In this document: in pieces, positions 23,330 to 35,489 of the stretch
Layout of the letters: each line of letters opens with the position of its first letter
Numbering within the stretch: position 1 is the first letter of the stretch
Notes under the pieces: model-generated
Told to the model about the DNA's origin: nothing
Databases searched by the model: none
What the model saw: the letters and a program-made list of their open reading frames with translations, nothing else
Source of the DNA: Chaenocephalus aceratus
Lineage: Eukaryota > Chordata > Actinopteri > Perciformes > Channichthyidae
Assembly: GCA_023974075.1 (NCBI GenBank)
Contig: JAMFTG010000150.1
Span: forward strand, 1-64,000
Direction of reading: 5' to 3'
DNA length: 64,000 bases
Translations under genes and position numbers: made by a program

Positions 23330-23458
23330 CAATCTTTTCTCAGCTGCAGCTCCGCCGATTTCTCCTCCCTGAGACGGCGGGGCGCGTGAGTCCAGGCTGC
23401 GGTGTGTGTTTCTGGCTGGGAATTAGTGTGTGAGCACACACACAAACTCCCAGCCAGG

Positions 23459-23460
<2 letters not shown>

Positions 23461-23538
<78 letters not shown>

Positions 23539-23606
23539 CGGGCTGGGTTTAGCCGTGTCTCTGTGTCCCCTGTGAGCCAATGGGCTCACAGGGGGGGGGG
23601 GGGGGG
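23461..23606. repeat. (GT)n tract and poly-G run
   Basis: GT at 23461-23538. Then a CTGTGAGCC/GGCTCACAG inverted pair (23570-23590) and 16 or so G at 23591-23606. Confidence 0.95.
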
Positions 23607-23910
23607 CAGGAGCTCCAACAAACCGTTTAGGACAGAGAGTGAATACACATACTATAACAGCAGGGGTGCCCAACCAGTCGATCGATCGCGGGGAGATTCC
23701 CAGTCGATCGCAAGATGTGTCTAAAAATAGAACAACAATATTCTGTGTTATCGTTAATGTCCTATAACATAATCTTCCTGTGCCAGAATAATGCACATGA
23801 ACGCATCAAAGCTTTGTGATTGGCCGGCGTGACCCCATGTGTGGGGGCGTGGCTGGTGGGCAGTGGGCACTATTTCGCTGATGTTGTCCGTGGCAACAGG
23901 AGTGACAGTC

Positions 23911-24101
<191 letters not shown>

Positions 24102-24111
24102 CAGAAGCAAA

Positions 24112-24527
24112 GAGCCCAAAATATATCATTGTCACTCCGAGTGGGAGGATGATTATTTTTGTATCTATTCCAATTCAAAGTCCATCTGTCTCATCTGCAA
24201 TGCGAGCGTGGCTTTATCGAAGAAGGGTATTTTAGGAGCGGCATTTCAAAACCGTGCACAAACGCTACGAGACGGAATTCCTCCTAATTTCTGCCCTACG
24301 CTCCAAAAGGGGAGGAGCCTGAGAGGACAGCAGTCCATTTTCACCCCGCCCAACAACAAGAGCAAGGCTGCTCCAGAGCATCTTATCGTGTCAGTCACGT
24401 TCTTGAGAAACACATGAAGTCTTTCAAAGACGGCGAAGTTGTGAAAGAAGCATTCCTGGAGGCTGCCGACGTGCTTTTAGGGACAGTAAACAACAACAAT
24501 AACAGTAGCATTTCAACAGGTTTTTGA
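24112..24527 (+). pseudogene. frameshifted hAT transposase N-terminus
   Basis: Reads EWEDDYFCIYSNSKSICLIC then NASVALSKKGILGAAFQ, later LRGQQSIFTPPNNKSKA, and after a frameshift near 24415 HMKSFKDGEVVKEAFLEAAD. This is the start of a hAT transposase related to domesticated ZBED/GTF2IRD2-like genes: a Cys-x2-Cys finger followed by the conserved RGQQS-F and HMKSF-DGE--KEA motifs. Frame breaks and absence of the catalytic region show it is dead. Confidence 0.75.
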
Positions 24528-25230
24528 TATGATAAAAACTCAAGGTAGATGCCGTTATTAATCAGCTGTAAGTTTTAGTTTGTTTGAACTTAGTCATTAT
24601 AATTATTGTACAAAATGGTATAAGAATGCAAACTTAACTTGATTATAGTCTATTATCAATTCAGGTTAATAAACTAGTGTTGCTTGCATCCTATTTTAAA
24701 GGCATTTCTTTTTATAATCTACTAAAATGCAACAAAAGGGTTTGATTCTATTAATGTTATCTTTTTATTGCACGTTGGCAGCAGATTCCTGTGTAGCTTC
24801 AGATCTGAGTTGTCTTATTAGTAAACCTAAGTTATACTTTTGTAGCAACACTATTGTTATATAATGGCAAAGAAATGGTTCAGAGTATTTTCTTTGTCCC
24901 TGTGTCATATGTGGCAGCACTGTTCAATGTGTCTTGAAAACATTACCCACTGTAGTGACGTGTGCATAAACTCCAACTCTGCATCAACAACACTGCTGTG
25001 TAACTTCAGTTAAATACTTGTATGTGTGTAGATTAGAAAGAGGTGAGATAAAGGATCTGCAGTATTTTATGAAGTATTAATCGTACAAAGGTTTTATACA
25101 AGTAGTAGTGTGTATTTACCTGGTAGTAGGCTGTCAGTAATGGCTACGCCTCTCTATTTGTACTGGTAGATCTCGGCAGACTGGCAACTTTAGAAGTAGC
25201 TCTCGGTTCAAAACAGGTTGGGCACCCCTG

Positions 25231-26500
25231 GTTCACAAGATAGTTGATTACTTTAGTTGCTATGAAGCTACCAAGCAGTACTTTTGGTACTTTAAGCACA
25301 TTTGGTTTTGTACTGACACTAGTATACATCTTTTAATGCATGACTTTGACTTCTAACAGAGTATTTCTACACTGCGGTATTACTACTTTTACTGAAGTAA
25401 AATGTATAAGTACTTTGTCTACCACTGCTGAAGCATAATATACAATAATATACAAAGTGCTGCAATTTTAAATATAGCAACATCCTTAGCTTGCATACCT
25501 GTTGCCAAAAATCTACGGAGATGCTGTGAGAAACCAATGTGAGTTTGGAACATTGATCAGTATAAATATATTCTAGTCGACCTCAACAAAGGAATTATGA
25601 TCAGTAGAAAAGGCCATGACACAGGACCTTTCAGTCATAAGGCATCTTCTTAGAGGGTCTTCAGGGGGTACAGACACACTGGCAGAGTGCAGGGCGAGCT
25701 ATGAAAGCAGTGACTGGGCAGCATTAAGTAACTCATGAACTAAAGGCTGCAGAGTTGAGCCATGCGACCTACATAAGAGGATTAAACTGCTTCCTTATCA
25801 CTTTGCAGCCAGCGGAACATCTGACTTTAAAAGACGTCCGCGTTAAATGAGTAGTGATTCAGAAAGGACGTTTAATTTCTGGGGAAAAGCCATCACCAAA
25901 TGAGACGTTATTAAAAATCTGCAGGCGCTAAATTCATCCTTTGCCTTTCAGACAGAAGGGAATGAAGCGAGGTGACGCAGGACGTGAATGCGGGCTCACT
26001 TCAGACTTCTGATATAACAGACGGCGATGAGGTCTTCAGTTCACCGCTGCATTACGGCGACAATTCAAAAAGATTTCCTGCTCAGACTCAGAAGTCGTTA
26101 CTGTACGACATTCAATTTACAATTTCTAAAGGCGAGATCAAATGGTTTGAAGACGGACTGCATGTGCACAGGTTTCAGTAAATCATATGCACCTGCGGGG
26201 TCAACGGGAAGTGCGTTTCCTCCTTATGAAGTCTTTTGTAGTTCTTAGACAAAAAAACGTGATGGGTTTTCTATATTGCCTTTCGATGTATTTTCAAACC
26301 TGCATCAATAACCTCTCGTTAGCTTACTGCTACTATTAGACACTGCGCCCACTCTGTTGCCAGGTCTGAAAACAAGCCCAAAGAAAGCAACACATACATG
26401 ATGTTGTGTAATTTTAAACCAAAACTAAGGCCTCAGGATGACTTTAAGACGTGAGCATGGTCATTTTAGTTTTTAACATTAAATTAAAAAAAATATATTT
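25231..26500. other. intron, no gene; one TACTT-type fragment
   Basis: Apart from a TACTT-type fragment (25365-25430) nothing recognised. Open frames at 25972-26250 have no family resemblance and overlap each other. Confidence 0.5.
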
Positions 26501-26517
26501 TATAAAAAATAAAAAAA

Positions 26518-26600
26518 TAAATCCCGATCCCCGATTTTTTGAAAATCACGTGATCGGCTCCGATCCCCGATCACTTGATCGGATCGGGACATCTCTAATT
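26518..26600. mobile_element. hAT-like terminal fragment (GATCGGATCGGGACATCTCT)
   Basis: Repeated CCCGATCCCCGAT and inverted GATCACTTGATCGG, ending GGGACATCTCTAA, a common hAT terminus in animals. The other end is not present. Confidence 0.55.
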
Positions 26601-27017
26601 ATAAGAGAAAGAGCCAGGCTGTAACATGGTTATCAAACATACTGCCAATGTTCTGTTTTAGGTCGTGTGTTGGAAGCTAGCTGCAGTAATACGGGTCCAA
26701 TCTCCAAGAAACACTCATCAGAAGTCTCTGTGAGTTATTGAATATATTATTATTACATTTACTGTTTATTTAAAATGTAACGAGTCACTAAGGGTGATAA
26801 AAACCTTTAAATGCTATATTTTACATCATATATTCGGATAATGAAGGATATCTTTGTGTGGGAACATTGAGAAGAATGACCTTGATATCGTATGTTTTCT
26901 GTCCAAGATGTCCCACAGAGATTTATTCAGAGTCCCCACCTGCTCGTCTTCTTCTGCTTTGGTACACATTGATCTCATTTCATCACGCTTCATCGGATTG
27001 AGTTTGAAATCCACAAT

Positions 27018-27955
27018 GTTTAAAGGCACATGCGTCCTCCTTCTACATCACATGTGTCCCCTCTTCTTCATGTCTCTTCTACATCAACATGTGTCCCCTC
27101 TTCTTTACGTCTCTTCTACATCAACATGTGTCCCCTCTTCTTCATGTCTCTTCTACATCAACATGTGTCCCCTCTTCTTCATGTCTCTTCTACATCAACA
27201 TGTGTCCCCTCTTCTTCACGTCTCTTCTACATCAACATGTGTCCCCTCTTCTTCATGGTCTCTTCTACATCAACATGTGTCCTCTCTTCTTCATGTCTCT
27301 TCTACATCAACATGTGTCCCCTCTTCCTCATGTCTCTTCTACATCAACATGTGTCCCCTCTTCTCCATGTCTCTTCTACATCAACATGTGTCCCCTCTTC
27401 TTCATGTCTCTTCTACATCAACATGTGTCCCCTTCTTCATGTCTCTTCTACACCAACATGTGTCCCCTCTTCTTCATGTTTCTTCTACATCAACATATGT
27501 CCCCTCTTCTTCATGTCTCTTCTACATCACCATGTGTCCCCTCTTCTTCATGTCTCTTCTACATCACCATGTGTCCCCTCTTCTTCATGTCTCTTCTACA
27601 TCAACATGTGTCCCCTCTTCTTCATGTCCTCTTCTACATCAACATGTGTCCCCTTCTTCATGTCTCTTCTACACCAACATGTGTCCCCTCTTCTTCATGT
27701 CTCTTCTACATCAACATATGTCCCCTCTTCTTCATGTCTCTTCTACATCACCATGTGTCCCCTCTTCTCATGTCTCTTCTACATCACCATGTGTCCCCTC
27801 TTCTTCATGTCTCTTCTACATCAACATGTGTCCCCTCTTCCTCATGTCTCTTCTACATCACCATGTGTCCCCTCTTCTTCATGTCTCTTCTACATCACCA
27901 TGTGTCCCCTCTTCTTCATGTCTCTTCTACATCACCATGTGTCCCCCCATTTCTA
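27018..27955. repeat. 37-bp minisatellite derived from family-1 element, about 25 units
   Basis: Unit ACATGTGTCCCCTCTTCTTC followed by ATGTCTCTTCTACATCA. The words CATCAACATGTGTCCCC and TGTCTTTTCTCCATCA occur once at the corresponding place in family-1 MITEs (20464-20490; 33135-33165), and the array is preceded by TTTAAAGGCACATGCGTCC, a likely decayed family-1 end. The long open frames (289-375 codons) are repeat artefacts. Confidence 0.9.
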
Positions 27956-28359
27956 TAAAAACCTGTCTGAAAATGAGCTGATCAGCCAATCAGCAACCAA
28001 GGTTCTTTCTAGTAAGAATGGATTTTTATAAATCCTCCAGAAATGAATAAAAGCGAAGTCGGCTTGCCATACCTGTTCTGTGAAGAATCCATCATATGCG
28101 TGCATTCAGATTAGAGCTGTATATTAGCTCTCAACACAAATATGGTGAAGACAGATCCTCTGAGCCACTTCAACGCTGCGGCTCTGGATTACAACTAAAT
28201 GCAAAAACATTCAGACTGCATGCATCCTTTAACGTGTTGTGGCGCTTAGAGTTTGACCTGTAAAACGTTCAGGCATCCGACCACCGACCACACAGACACA
28301 CATCTTTCTGTGAGCATCATGCAAAGTGTAAAGAAGTACAGTAACTCAAGTACTGTGCT

Positions 28360-29099
28360 TTAAGAGGCTCCGTTATTATGCTTCTGTGGGGTTTCCCTTT
28401 CCTGAGGTGAGTACGGTTTGTGTGCATGTCAATGGTCTGAAAAAGCCAACATCCCAAAGTTCCCTCCATATTGACATCACTATGTAACAGCCACACTTCT
28501 ATTGGCTAGCACTCCAACACATTGCAGGTGACAGGCTAAGGGGCGGGACATCTCTAAGTGTCACAACAGAGCCGGCCAGCTAACCAATCAGAGCAGACTG
28601 GGCTCTGGTTTCAGACAGGGGGTGAAAAGAGGTGCTGCAGCACAGGCAGTATGAGAGAAAAAGTAGAGACACTACATACTGATATACACCTGAACATCAG
28701 CAGGAGAGGACTCTTTAAAGAAGAGACACTACATACTGATATACACCTGAACATCAGCAGGAGAGGACTCTTTAAAGTAGAGACACTACATACTGATATA
28801 CACCTGAACATCAGCAGGAGAGGACTCTTTAAAGTAGAGACACTACCTACTGATATACACCTGGACATCAGCAGGAGAGGACTCTTTAAAGTAGAGACAC
28901 TACACACTGATATACACCTGAACATCAGCAGGAGAGGACTCTTTAAAGTAGAGACACTACCTACTGATATACACCTGGACATCAGCAGGAGAGGACTCTT
29001 TAAAGTAGAGACACTACATACTGATATACACCTGGACATCAGCAGGAGAGGACTCTTTAAAGTAGAGACACTATATCCTGATATACACCTGAACATCAA
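28360..29099 (+). mobile_element. family-3 element with a short 57-bp array
   Basis: Begins TTAAGAGGCTCCGTTATTAT, then GGTTTCCCTTTCCTGAGGTG, ATTGGCTAGCACTCCAACAC, GGGGCGGGACATCTCTAAGT and CAGACTGGGCTCTGGTTTCA, then the array. It abuts the family-2 MITE at 29101. It is the most complete left half of family 3 in the window. Confidence 0.8.
28662..29098 (-). repeat. 57-bp minisatellite array B, about 8 units
   Basis: Inverted relative to array A (unit reads GTAGAGACACTACATACTGA...). Several units share ACCTACTGAT or CACCTGGACATC variants, arranged alternately, suggesting duplication of a two-unit block. Confidence 0.96.
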
Positions 29100-29100
29100 C

Positions 29101-29470
29101 TTAAAGGTGGGGTAGGTAAGTTTCAGAAACCGGCTCGAGATACACTTGTTGTCATATTCCATGGAATGCTCTTAACATCCCGATAGCAATGAATATCTGA
29201 AGAAAAAATCCATAAAGAAATATCATCTGTGGAAGCCGTGGCGCTGGTTAATAAAGCACGACCAATCATCTGAGCCGGCTTAAAGTACTGGATGGCCTAC
29301 CTGCCTGTCAGCCTTCCATCGGGCACAGACTTATCTCGTGCCCTCATTTGGTCATGTTCGTGGGGTTGGAGGAGGGGCTCTGTGAGGAAGTGCAGATTTT
29401 TCTCCGGTGTGATTTTTCAAATTCTAGCGATCTCGAGCCGGTTTCTCAAACTTACCTACCCCACCTTTAA
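29101..29470. mobile_element. family-2 TTAA MITE, copy 2
   Basis: TTAAAGGTGGGGTAGGTAAG at the left and CTTACCTACCCCACCTTTAA at the right: perfect 20-bp inverted ends including TTAA. Inner text parallels the copies at 8431 (reversed) and 41288. 370 bp, no frame. Confidence 0.92.
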
Positions 29471-29591
29471 TGTGTCTTTTTAATATTTCAATTAGTCCAA
29501 AGTATTACTACGTTATCCAAACCGTCTGGAGAATTAATCTGATACAACTTATCTTTAAAGGCTGCAATCTCTTTCTTGTCAGCATGTATTG

Positions 29592-29802
29592 CAAAAGAAA
29601 GCGAAGAGGAAGGAGGAGGAGGAGGAGGAGGAGGAGGAGGGAGAGGAGGAGAGGAGGAGGGAGGAGAGGAGGAGGGGGAGGAGGAGAGGAGGAGGAGGAG
29701 GAGGAGGAGGAGGAGGAGGAGGAGCAGGAGGAGCAGGAGGAGGAGGAGGAGGAGGAGGAGGAGGAGGAAGAAGAGGAAGAAGAGGAAGAGCAGTTTGCTA
29801 AT
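29592..29802. repeat. (GGA)n polypurine tract
   Basis: Some 210 bp of GGA/GAG triplets with few interruptions. The open frames (Glu, Gly or Arg-rich) are artefacts. Confidence 0.96.
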
Positions 29803-30576
29803 CAACCTTCTGGGCTTGACCCATGTTGTTGAAGGACTGCCGTTGCCATGGATACACGAGGGAATCAAAGCGCTCCTTTTCTCACCTGATGACGATCACA
29901 CGGCGACACAAACACAGCGGGGGTGTGAAAGATATCTGAGACCGTGAGAAGAAGACACTGAGTGAGCAAGAGACTGCAAGTGCTCCATACCTCACTCCTC
30001 ATTTGGTGGCTGCTGCCTTCACATCTGATATGTGTTTGTGTTTATATGAAGGGTTGGCAGGGTTACTTTAAAAAAATGTAATATGTTACAACTATTAGTT
30101 ACCTGTGAAACCAGTAGCCTAACCTGAGCATCGCGATATAAAAGTACCCCGACTACTTTCTGATACTTTTGGATTCTCTCAATATCAAATGCAATGCAAA
30201 TGAATACATAAGTCATATCAAGAAGATGTTTATTTACTTATGTATTAAATAAGACAACAGGACAATGTGACAATGTGAAGATATTTAGGATCAAAAAGAT
30301 TGTATTTATAGTTAAACCTGTCTTTCGTGAAGCAGATTCAGCCGATACGCCAACACTGAAACACACAGTTTAAAAAAGCAGAAATTAAATCTGAGCCGAC
30401 AGAAAATGCTCCGTTTTAGTTCAACACACACAGTTAAGCTCACACACACTGTTTCATGAACATAATAGGCGTGTTCACACCGCAGTACTTTCCCACTTTA
30501 GTTCTGAAATGCTGCGTTCACACCAAAAAGAGCCGGAACCTTTTCACCCCCTTTTCAGTCCCTGCTGGAGAGCAGG

Positions 30577-31490
30577 GTGCGTCGGATAATCCAAAAGTCA
30601 GCTCCTAACGTCTAACCCTATCGTCTGTTCCTTGACCTCTGAGTGAAACGTCAAGGGGTTAAGGGATAGTGGATAGGAGAATTCAAAAGGATTTAGGAGA
30701 AGAGACTGCGGTACTTTAGAGAATCCGAGGCTGCAGTGGAATAGTCCATTTAGCGTAGGAACCTTCCTAACCGAGTGAAATGACCCGGAAGTCCCTCAGT
30801 GGCAGCCATGATATGTGCCGTTCCAATTCTTGGAATTGAAATAAAAAAGGAAAGTGAAATTATGCTCGTCACCCTCTCCCTCCGGTCCACATTAATACAA
30901 ATGATCCCAATACGTATGACTTACGTATCCCAAAATGTATTTATTATAAACGTTAGTCCTTAACATCTATCACTGTGTATATCACCATTCAAACATCTTT
31001 TACAAGTTGAACAAACTCCACACAGCTCAGTAAAGACTGTGAAATGTTGACTTTATTTGATCATTCCAGTAAAAACTAACGTTCATATTTCTCTCTTTGA
31101 TTATAATACTGATGAACGTTCAAAACAAAGCACTTTGGCAACTTACCACCTATGTTTTAAAATGCTTAATAAGCACCGTAACTTTCATGATATCATTTAT
31201 CGGTCATAATCGTTTGTTTCCGTGAACGGCCGACTGTTGTGCGACGGCAAATGCTGCGGCTGCAATGCATTGTGGGGCAGCATTTTCTCCTCTCCTTTCG
31301 GTAAGGGAGGTCCAGTGGTTCCTAAGCTAAAGGAGGTTATAAAGGATGTTTGAAACCTCCTTTTCTATCATTCTCATCATTCTAGAGAATTCGAACGGCA
31401 CTTATCATGGCTGCCACTGAGGGACTTCCGGGTCATTTCACTCGGTTAGGAAGGTTCCTAAGCTAAATGGACTACTCGACTTCAGCCCAG
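30577..31490. mobile_element. nested element with about 80-bp inner inverted repeats
   Basis: Copy 1 of the host is uninterrupted here. Arms at 30737-30832 (TAGTCCATTTAGCGTAGGAA...) and 31388-31478 are inverted copies of each other, containing CCGGAAGTCCCTCAGTGGCA and its complement. Contains TGCATTGTGGG-type text but no frame. The exact ends and target duplication could not be fixed. Confidence 0.65.
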
Positions 31491-31719
31491 GTACTTTCAT
31501 GGGAGAAAAAGGTTCCCATGTCTGATTGGCTGAGTGGATTGCAAACCGTAAAACTCCCAAAAAGTTTTGTGAAGCCGCCATTTTATTATCCTTGTATTAG
31601 CATTATTAGCATTAGCATTAGCCCAGCGCACAAACACAGAGAGACTAATTTATGGCAACACAAAAGAAAACATGGGAGCGGTGGAGATGAGGAGGTGTCG
31701 GCGTTCTGGCGATTTACTC

Positions 31720-31774
31720 GGAAGGCTTCAGTAGAAGCTGCTGGGAGTCCCAGCAGCTTCTACTGAAGCCTTCC
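31720..31774. repeat. perfect palindrome, 26-bp arms (second copy)
   Basis: Identical to 10030-10084, at the corresponding place in element copy 2. Confidence 0.95.
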
Positions 31775-32774
31775 CCAACTCCGGGGACTTCGGGCGGCAG
31801 TATACGCCGTGAAGTTGTTTGCGGCCTGCCAGTAAACCCAAAGCAGAAGAAGAAGAAGTGACGTCAGCGGCTTCATTTGCCTAATCCTCCCTCAGGGACT
31901 TATTCCGGTGTGAACGCGATCTGAGTGCATGAGAACTAAAGAGTTCTTATGCACTAACTTCTGATGAACCTTTGTGGGAAAAGTACTGCGGTGTGAAAGC
32001 GCCTACACTGTAGGTTCACCTGCTGAATTAAAAACAGAACAAATTAAACCATAAAGCAGATCCAGGCAGTAGAAGTATAGACTCACACGTAAAGTATTAT
32101 CCTCCAGAACAGAACAGCTGACAGAGAAGAGAGAACATCTGATCCTTGACAACACACACTATATGATGTTTTTAGGGACACTGTAATGCTGCTAGTCATC
32201 CCTCCCGTTACATGTAATCCATTACTCCCCTAGCTGGTTATATGTTGTTGTTCCTCCTTCCTGTGAGCCACATGATGAATCCGTGCTTCTGTCATGTAGT
32301 CGGCATTCAACGGTTAATTGGAGATGTCAACAAGTTGAACATACAGTGTGTAATTAAAACACAAAGACATGTGTAACTCTGACGCACTGTACTATTCTGT
32401 CATAATCATCTGCTCTGTAGTTATCCTGTCTTTACTAAACAGGTTTAGTCAAAGTGCTTCAAAAATATAATTAACGCCTCTGCCAACTCGTCAAATTGCA
32501 GTTTACGTCCATGTTCGTCACTCCATTATTTAATCCTTTTGGACTTTTGTGTAAACATTTCATAATTAGTCAATTTGCAAGGGCTAGCAACTGGAAGACA
32601 TAATGAGAACATATTGTAGTCCCCTCTGCAAAGCAATGCCTTATAATCAGCTTTATTTAACTTTAAATATATTAGAGTTCACATTTTTTATTATATGGCG
32701 TTATTTCTTTGTTGTTTTTTTTGTTTTACCTAAACTTCATGGAGTTTTTATTCTGAGCTAAAAGCATCTGTTAA

Positions 32775-32965
32775 AGGGGCCCTTATAGGCTGCTTGAGGT
32801 TGCTTTCCTATTGGCTAGCGCTCCAACACATTGTACATGATAGGCTAAGGGGCGGGACATCTCTAAGCAGCTGACCAATCACAGCAAACTGGGCTCTGCT
32901 TTCAGACAGAGGGTGAAAAGTAGAGGCATTACATACTAATATGAACCTGAAAATGAGCAGAATAT
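32775..32965 (+). mobile_element. family-3 element, unexpanded copy
   Basis: Has ATTGGCTAGCGCTCCAACAC, GGGGCGGGACATCTCTAAGC and CAGACAGAGGGTGAAAAGTA, then a single GAGGCATTACATACTAATAT/GAACCTGAAAATGAGCAG, the single-copy counterpart of the 57-bp unit. No array is present. Confidence 0.75.
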
Positions 32966-33100
32966 AACGTCCATGTTCGTCACTCCATTATTTAATCCTG
33001 TCGGATATTTGTGTAAAAATGTCCTAATTATTCATTCTTGCAAGGGCTAGCAACTGGAAGACATAATGAGAACATATCTTAGTCCCCTCTTAATTTAACT

Positions 33101-33813
33101 TTAAAGGGGACCTATCGTGCAAAATGCACTTTTTGATGTCTTGTATACATCAACATGTGTCCCCGGTGCGTCGGGGAACTCACGCAGCGTCAGAAAATAA
33201 AACCCTCTCTCTTTTCCTCCGTACCCAAATCTCTAAAGACGGGGAACAACGGAGCTGATCCAGATGTGCGTCCGATATGACGTAACATCTGAAATGTGGA
33301 CCCACGGCCCAATCAGAAACGTTGCTATCAGAAACAATGCCCGACTGTTTTGGACGTAATATGGTCGGTGTTTACATTAGCATCGCTAACACTCAGAGCT
33401 AACCTGTGCTGGAGAGCATGTGTGTGAAGAAGCAGGAAGTAGAAAGGAACTCACCTTGTGGTGTAACCGGCAAGAGAGAAAGCCTTTGAGCTCCAGACTG
33501 TTTCAGATCCTTGATAATCCATGATATGGCGTTTCATCACGGCAGCATTTAGTTTAGACGGTAGCTGCCGGGTCCCGCATGAGCTCAGACCCCTCCTTTA
33601 TTATTCTTATCAATGTTTTTTTTTTTAAAGCTTTATACCCAGAATCAGCACTTTTGAAACAGGAAGTGAAATAGAGGGATACGAGGCATGGCTAGAATGG
33701 GTGATCTGTTTGGTATTTTGAGCAAAACACTTCATAGACATGTTTTTTATATATTTTTATATATCTGAGATCTATGCTATTGCCTAAAAATAGCACGATA
33801 GGTGCACTTCAAA
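33101..33813 (+). mobile_element. family-1 TTAA MITE, copy c
   Basis: TTAAAGGGGACCTATCGTGC at the left; AGCACGATAGGTGCACTTCAA at the right (decayed terminal repeat). Closely matches 20428-21090 and, inverted, 14950-15611. Non-coding. Confidence 0.88.
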
Positions 33814-33924
33814 TATATTAGTGTTTACATTTGTTAAAAAAATGTAGATTGTTTGTTGAGTTTTACCTACACTTTATGTGAAAACACGAGTTGTATTCCT
33901 TTGTTTACTGCAGTAACATAGCGA

Positions 33925-34040
33925 CATCACTATGCTAAGGGGCGGGACATCACTAAGCGGTTGACCAATCAGAGCAGACAGAGACAGAGGGTGAAAAGTA
34001 GAGGCACAAAATACTAATATGAACCTGAAAATTTCCTCTT
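33925..34040 (+). mobile_element. family-3 element fragment, unexpanded
   Basis: GGGGCGGGACATCACTAAGC, GGTTGACCAATCAGAGCAGA, then GAGGCACAAAATACTAATAT and GAACCTGAAAATTTCC. Single unit only. Confidence 0.7.
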
Positions 34041-34679
34041 TAAAGAAATTATCTTCAATTGTTTCCCAAGATTTACGGAATGCTGCAAGCCATGGATGCA
34101 ACCAGAATATTGACCACAAAATGATATTATGGGAGACCTGCAATACCCCGGGACTCAATCTGACCTACAAAGCAAAAGCAGAAGCCCCAGAAGACACCAT
34201 AATAAATCACATCCGGCTATTAGATTTGACCATTTCTCTTTTGCTGGCACCACCTGGTGAAAAAGGCGTCTCCTCTGTGAGACACAAGGAGCACAGGAAG
34301 CAGCAGTTCAAGGTAACGTATGAAGAGGTTAGGAGAAGTAGAAAAATAAAGAGAGGCGGACAAAGGCAGCCAATGACAGCCTGTCCTTGAGCTGCTGAAT
34401 GGCCTCAGTTCCCTTGGTTACATGTTAGCAGGATGTCAAAGTACAGAGTGTCCGCTCTCTGTATTATGAACTACAGTAGGGACCTCATACAGGAAACCTT
34501 TTTCAATTTGTCTTACAGTGGCACAAGCTCATGAATGATACATGTGTGATAGACGGCTCTTGAGCAGCAGAGTTGGCTGAATTCCTAGGAGGAAACAAAT
34601 CGAAGACATTGATTTCCTAAATACAAGAGAGGCCAAAAGCTTCAGGCTTGGCCACTGAGGCCTTTAACCCTTCGATGCA

Positions 34680-35000
34680 TACGTGGGTCTTTTTTGACCC
34701 GGTGAGGTGGTTTTGTTGAAGTATCTTTGTAATTCCATTTTTTTATCATTTCATATTCCAGCTATTCCTCAAACGACATGTTTTGGATATCATGCCATTC
34801 AAATTTACATTTAAAGAAATTGTATTTTTTGTATTACTACCCCAAGCTTCCATAAGTGGGTCTTTTTTGACCCGGCGAGGTGGTTTTCCTGAAGTATCTT
34901 TGTAATTAAAAAATGTTATCATTTCATATTCCAGCTATTCCTCAAACGACATGTTTTGGATATCATGCCATTCTAATTTACATTTACATTTTAAGAAATT
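34680..35000. repeat. two tandem copies of a 165-bp unit with TGGGTCTTTTTTGACCC
   Basis: Units start at about 34683 and 34852. Each has GTGGGTCTTTTTTGACCCGG (a small hairpin) then GAAGTATCTTTGTAATT, CTATTCCTCAAACGACATGT and GATATCATGCCATTC. This motif is a frequent interspersed sequence in fish. Confidence 0.85.
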
Positions 35001-35430
35001 GTAGTTTGTGAGCCACAGCTAAACCTGGAGACCCTGTGCCTCAGGCAGTTACAGCGGTTCTCCAGACGATGACTCCCTCCCTCTGCACTCAGAAGTCAAG
35101 CTTCTTCCTTCGGGCCGGAGGAGAATAGAACGAAGCGGTATAAAAACAGATTCATCCCAGCAGCTGTTGCACACATCAACACATCATAGGAGCGTCACAC
35201 AGATGCCTATTCTTATCTATTTATTTAATTGTGATTTTGGAATGTTCATGTTCGTGTTTTCCTTCTTAAAATGTTTTTTAAATATTTTGAGATTTGGTTG
35301 AGCAGGGTGTACTTGTACTTTTACTAGTCCTTTATTAGAGATGTGTTTGTGTTTGTTTTTAGTGTCAGGATGAACCCTTGTCTTTTTCTCTGCAAACAGA
35401 ATCGACCTACGGGTACAAATAAATAACCTG
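35000..35430 (+). mobile_element. LINE 3'-end fragment
   Basis: Contains CTTCCTTCGGGCCGGAGGAG and AAACAGATTCATCCCAGCAG, typical of the last codons of fish LINE reverse transcriptases, followed by an AT-rich tail with TACAAATAAATAACC. No continuous frame. Clade not determined. Confidence 0.4.
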
Positions 35431-35489
35431 AACCTGATCTAAGGGTCAATTTAGTCGTCACTTGAGAATAAAACTGAATGAGTTCAGAC

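Larger units (their letters stand above)
30469..32003. mobile_element. GCGTTCACACC-TIR DNA element, copy 2, with nested insert
   Basis: Ends GGCGTGTTCACACCGCAGTA and, inverted, TACTGCGGTGTGAAAGCGCC. Interior matches 9648-10927, but it lacks the Harbinger-like insert and carries a different one (30577-31490). Confidence 0.8.

Noticed and set aside
25972..26248. Two overlapping plus frames of about 70 codons
   Set aside because: No recognisable domain, no repeat support and no splice context; length is within chance expectation.
26854..28031. Overlapping open frames of 289-375 codons
   Set aside because: Translation of the 37-bp array. Three frames are open at once since 37 is not a multiple of three and the unit lacks stops.
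33874..34390. Overlapping frames of 94 and 123 codons on opposite strands
   Set aside because: They start inside a family-3 repeat; no family similarity could be recognised.
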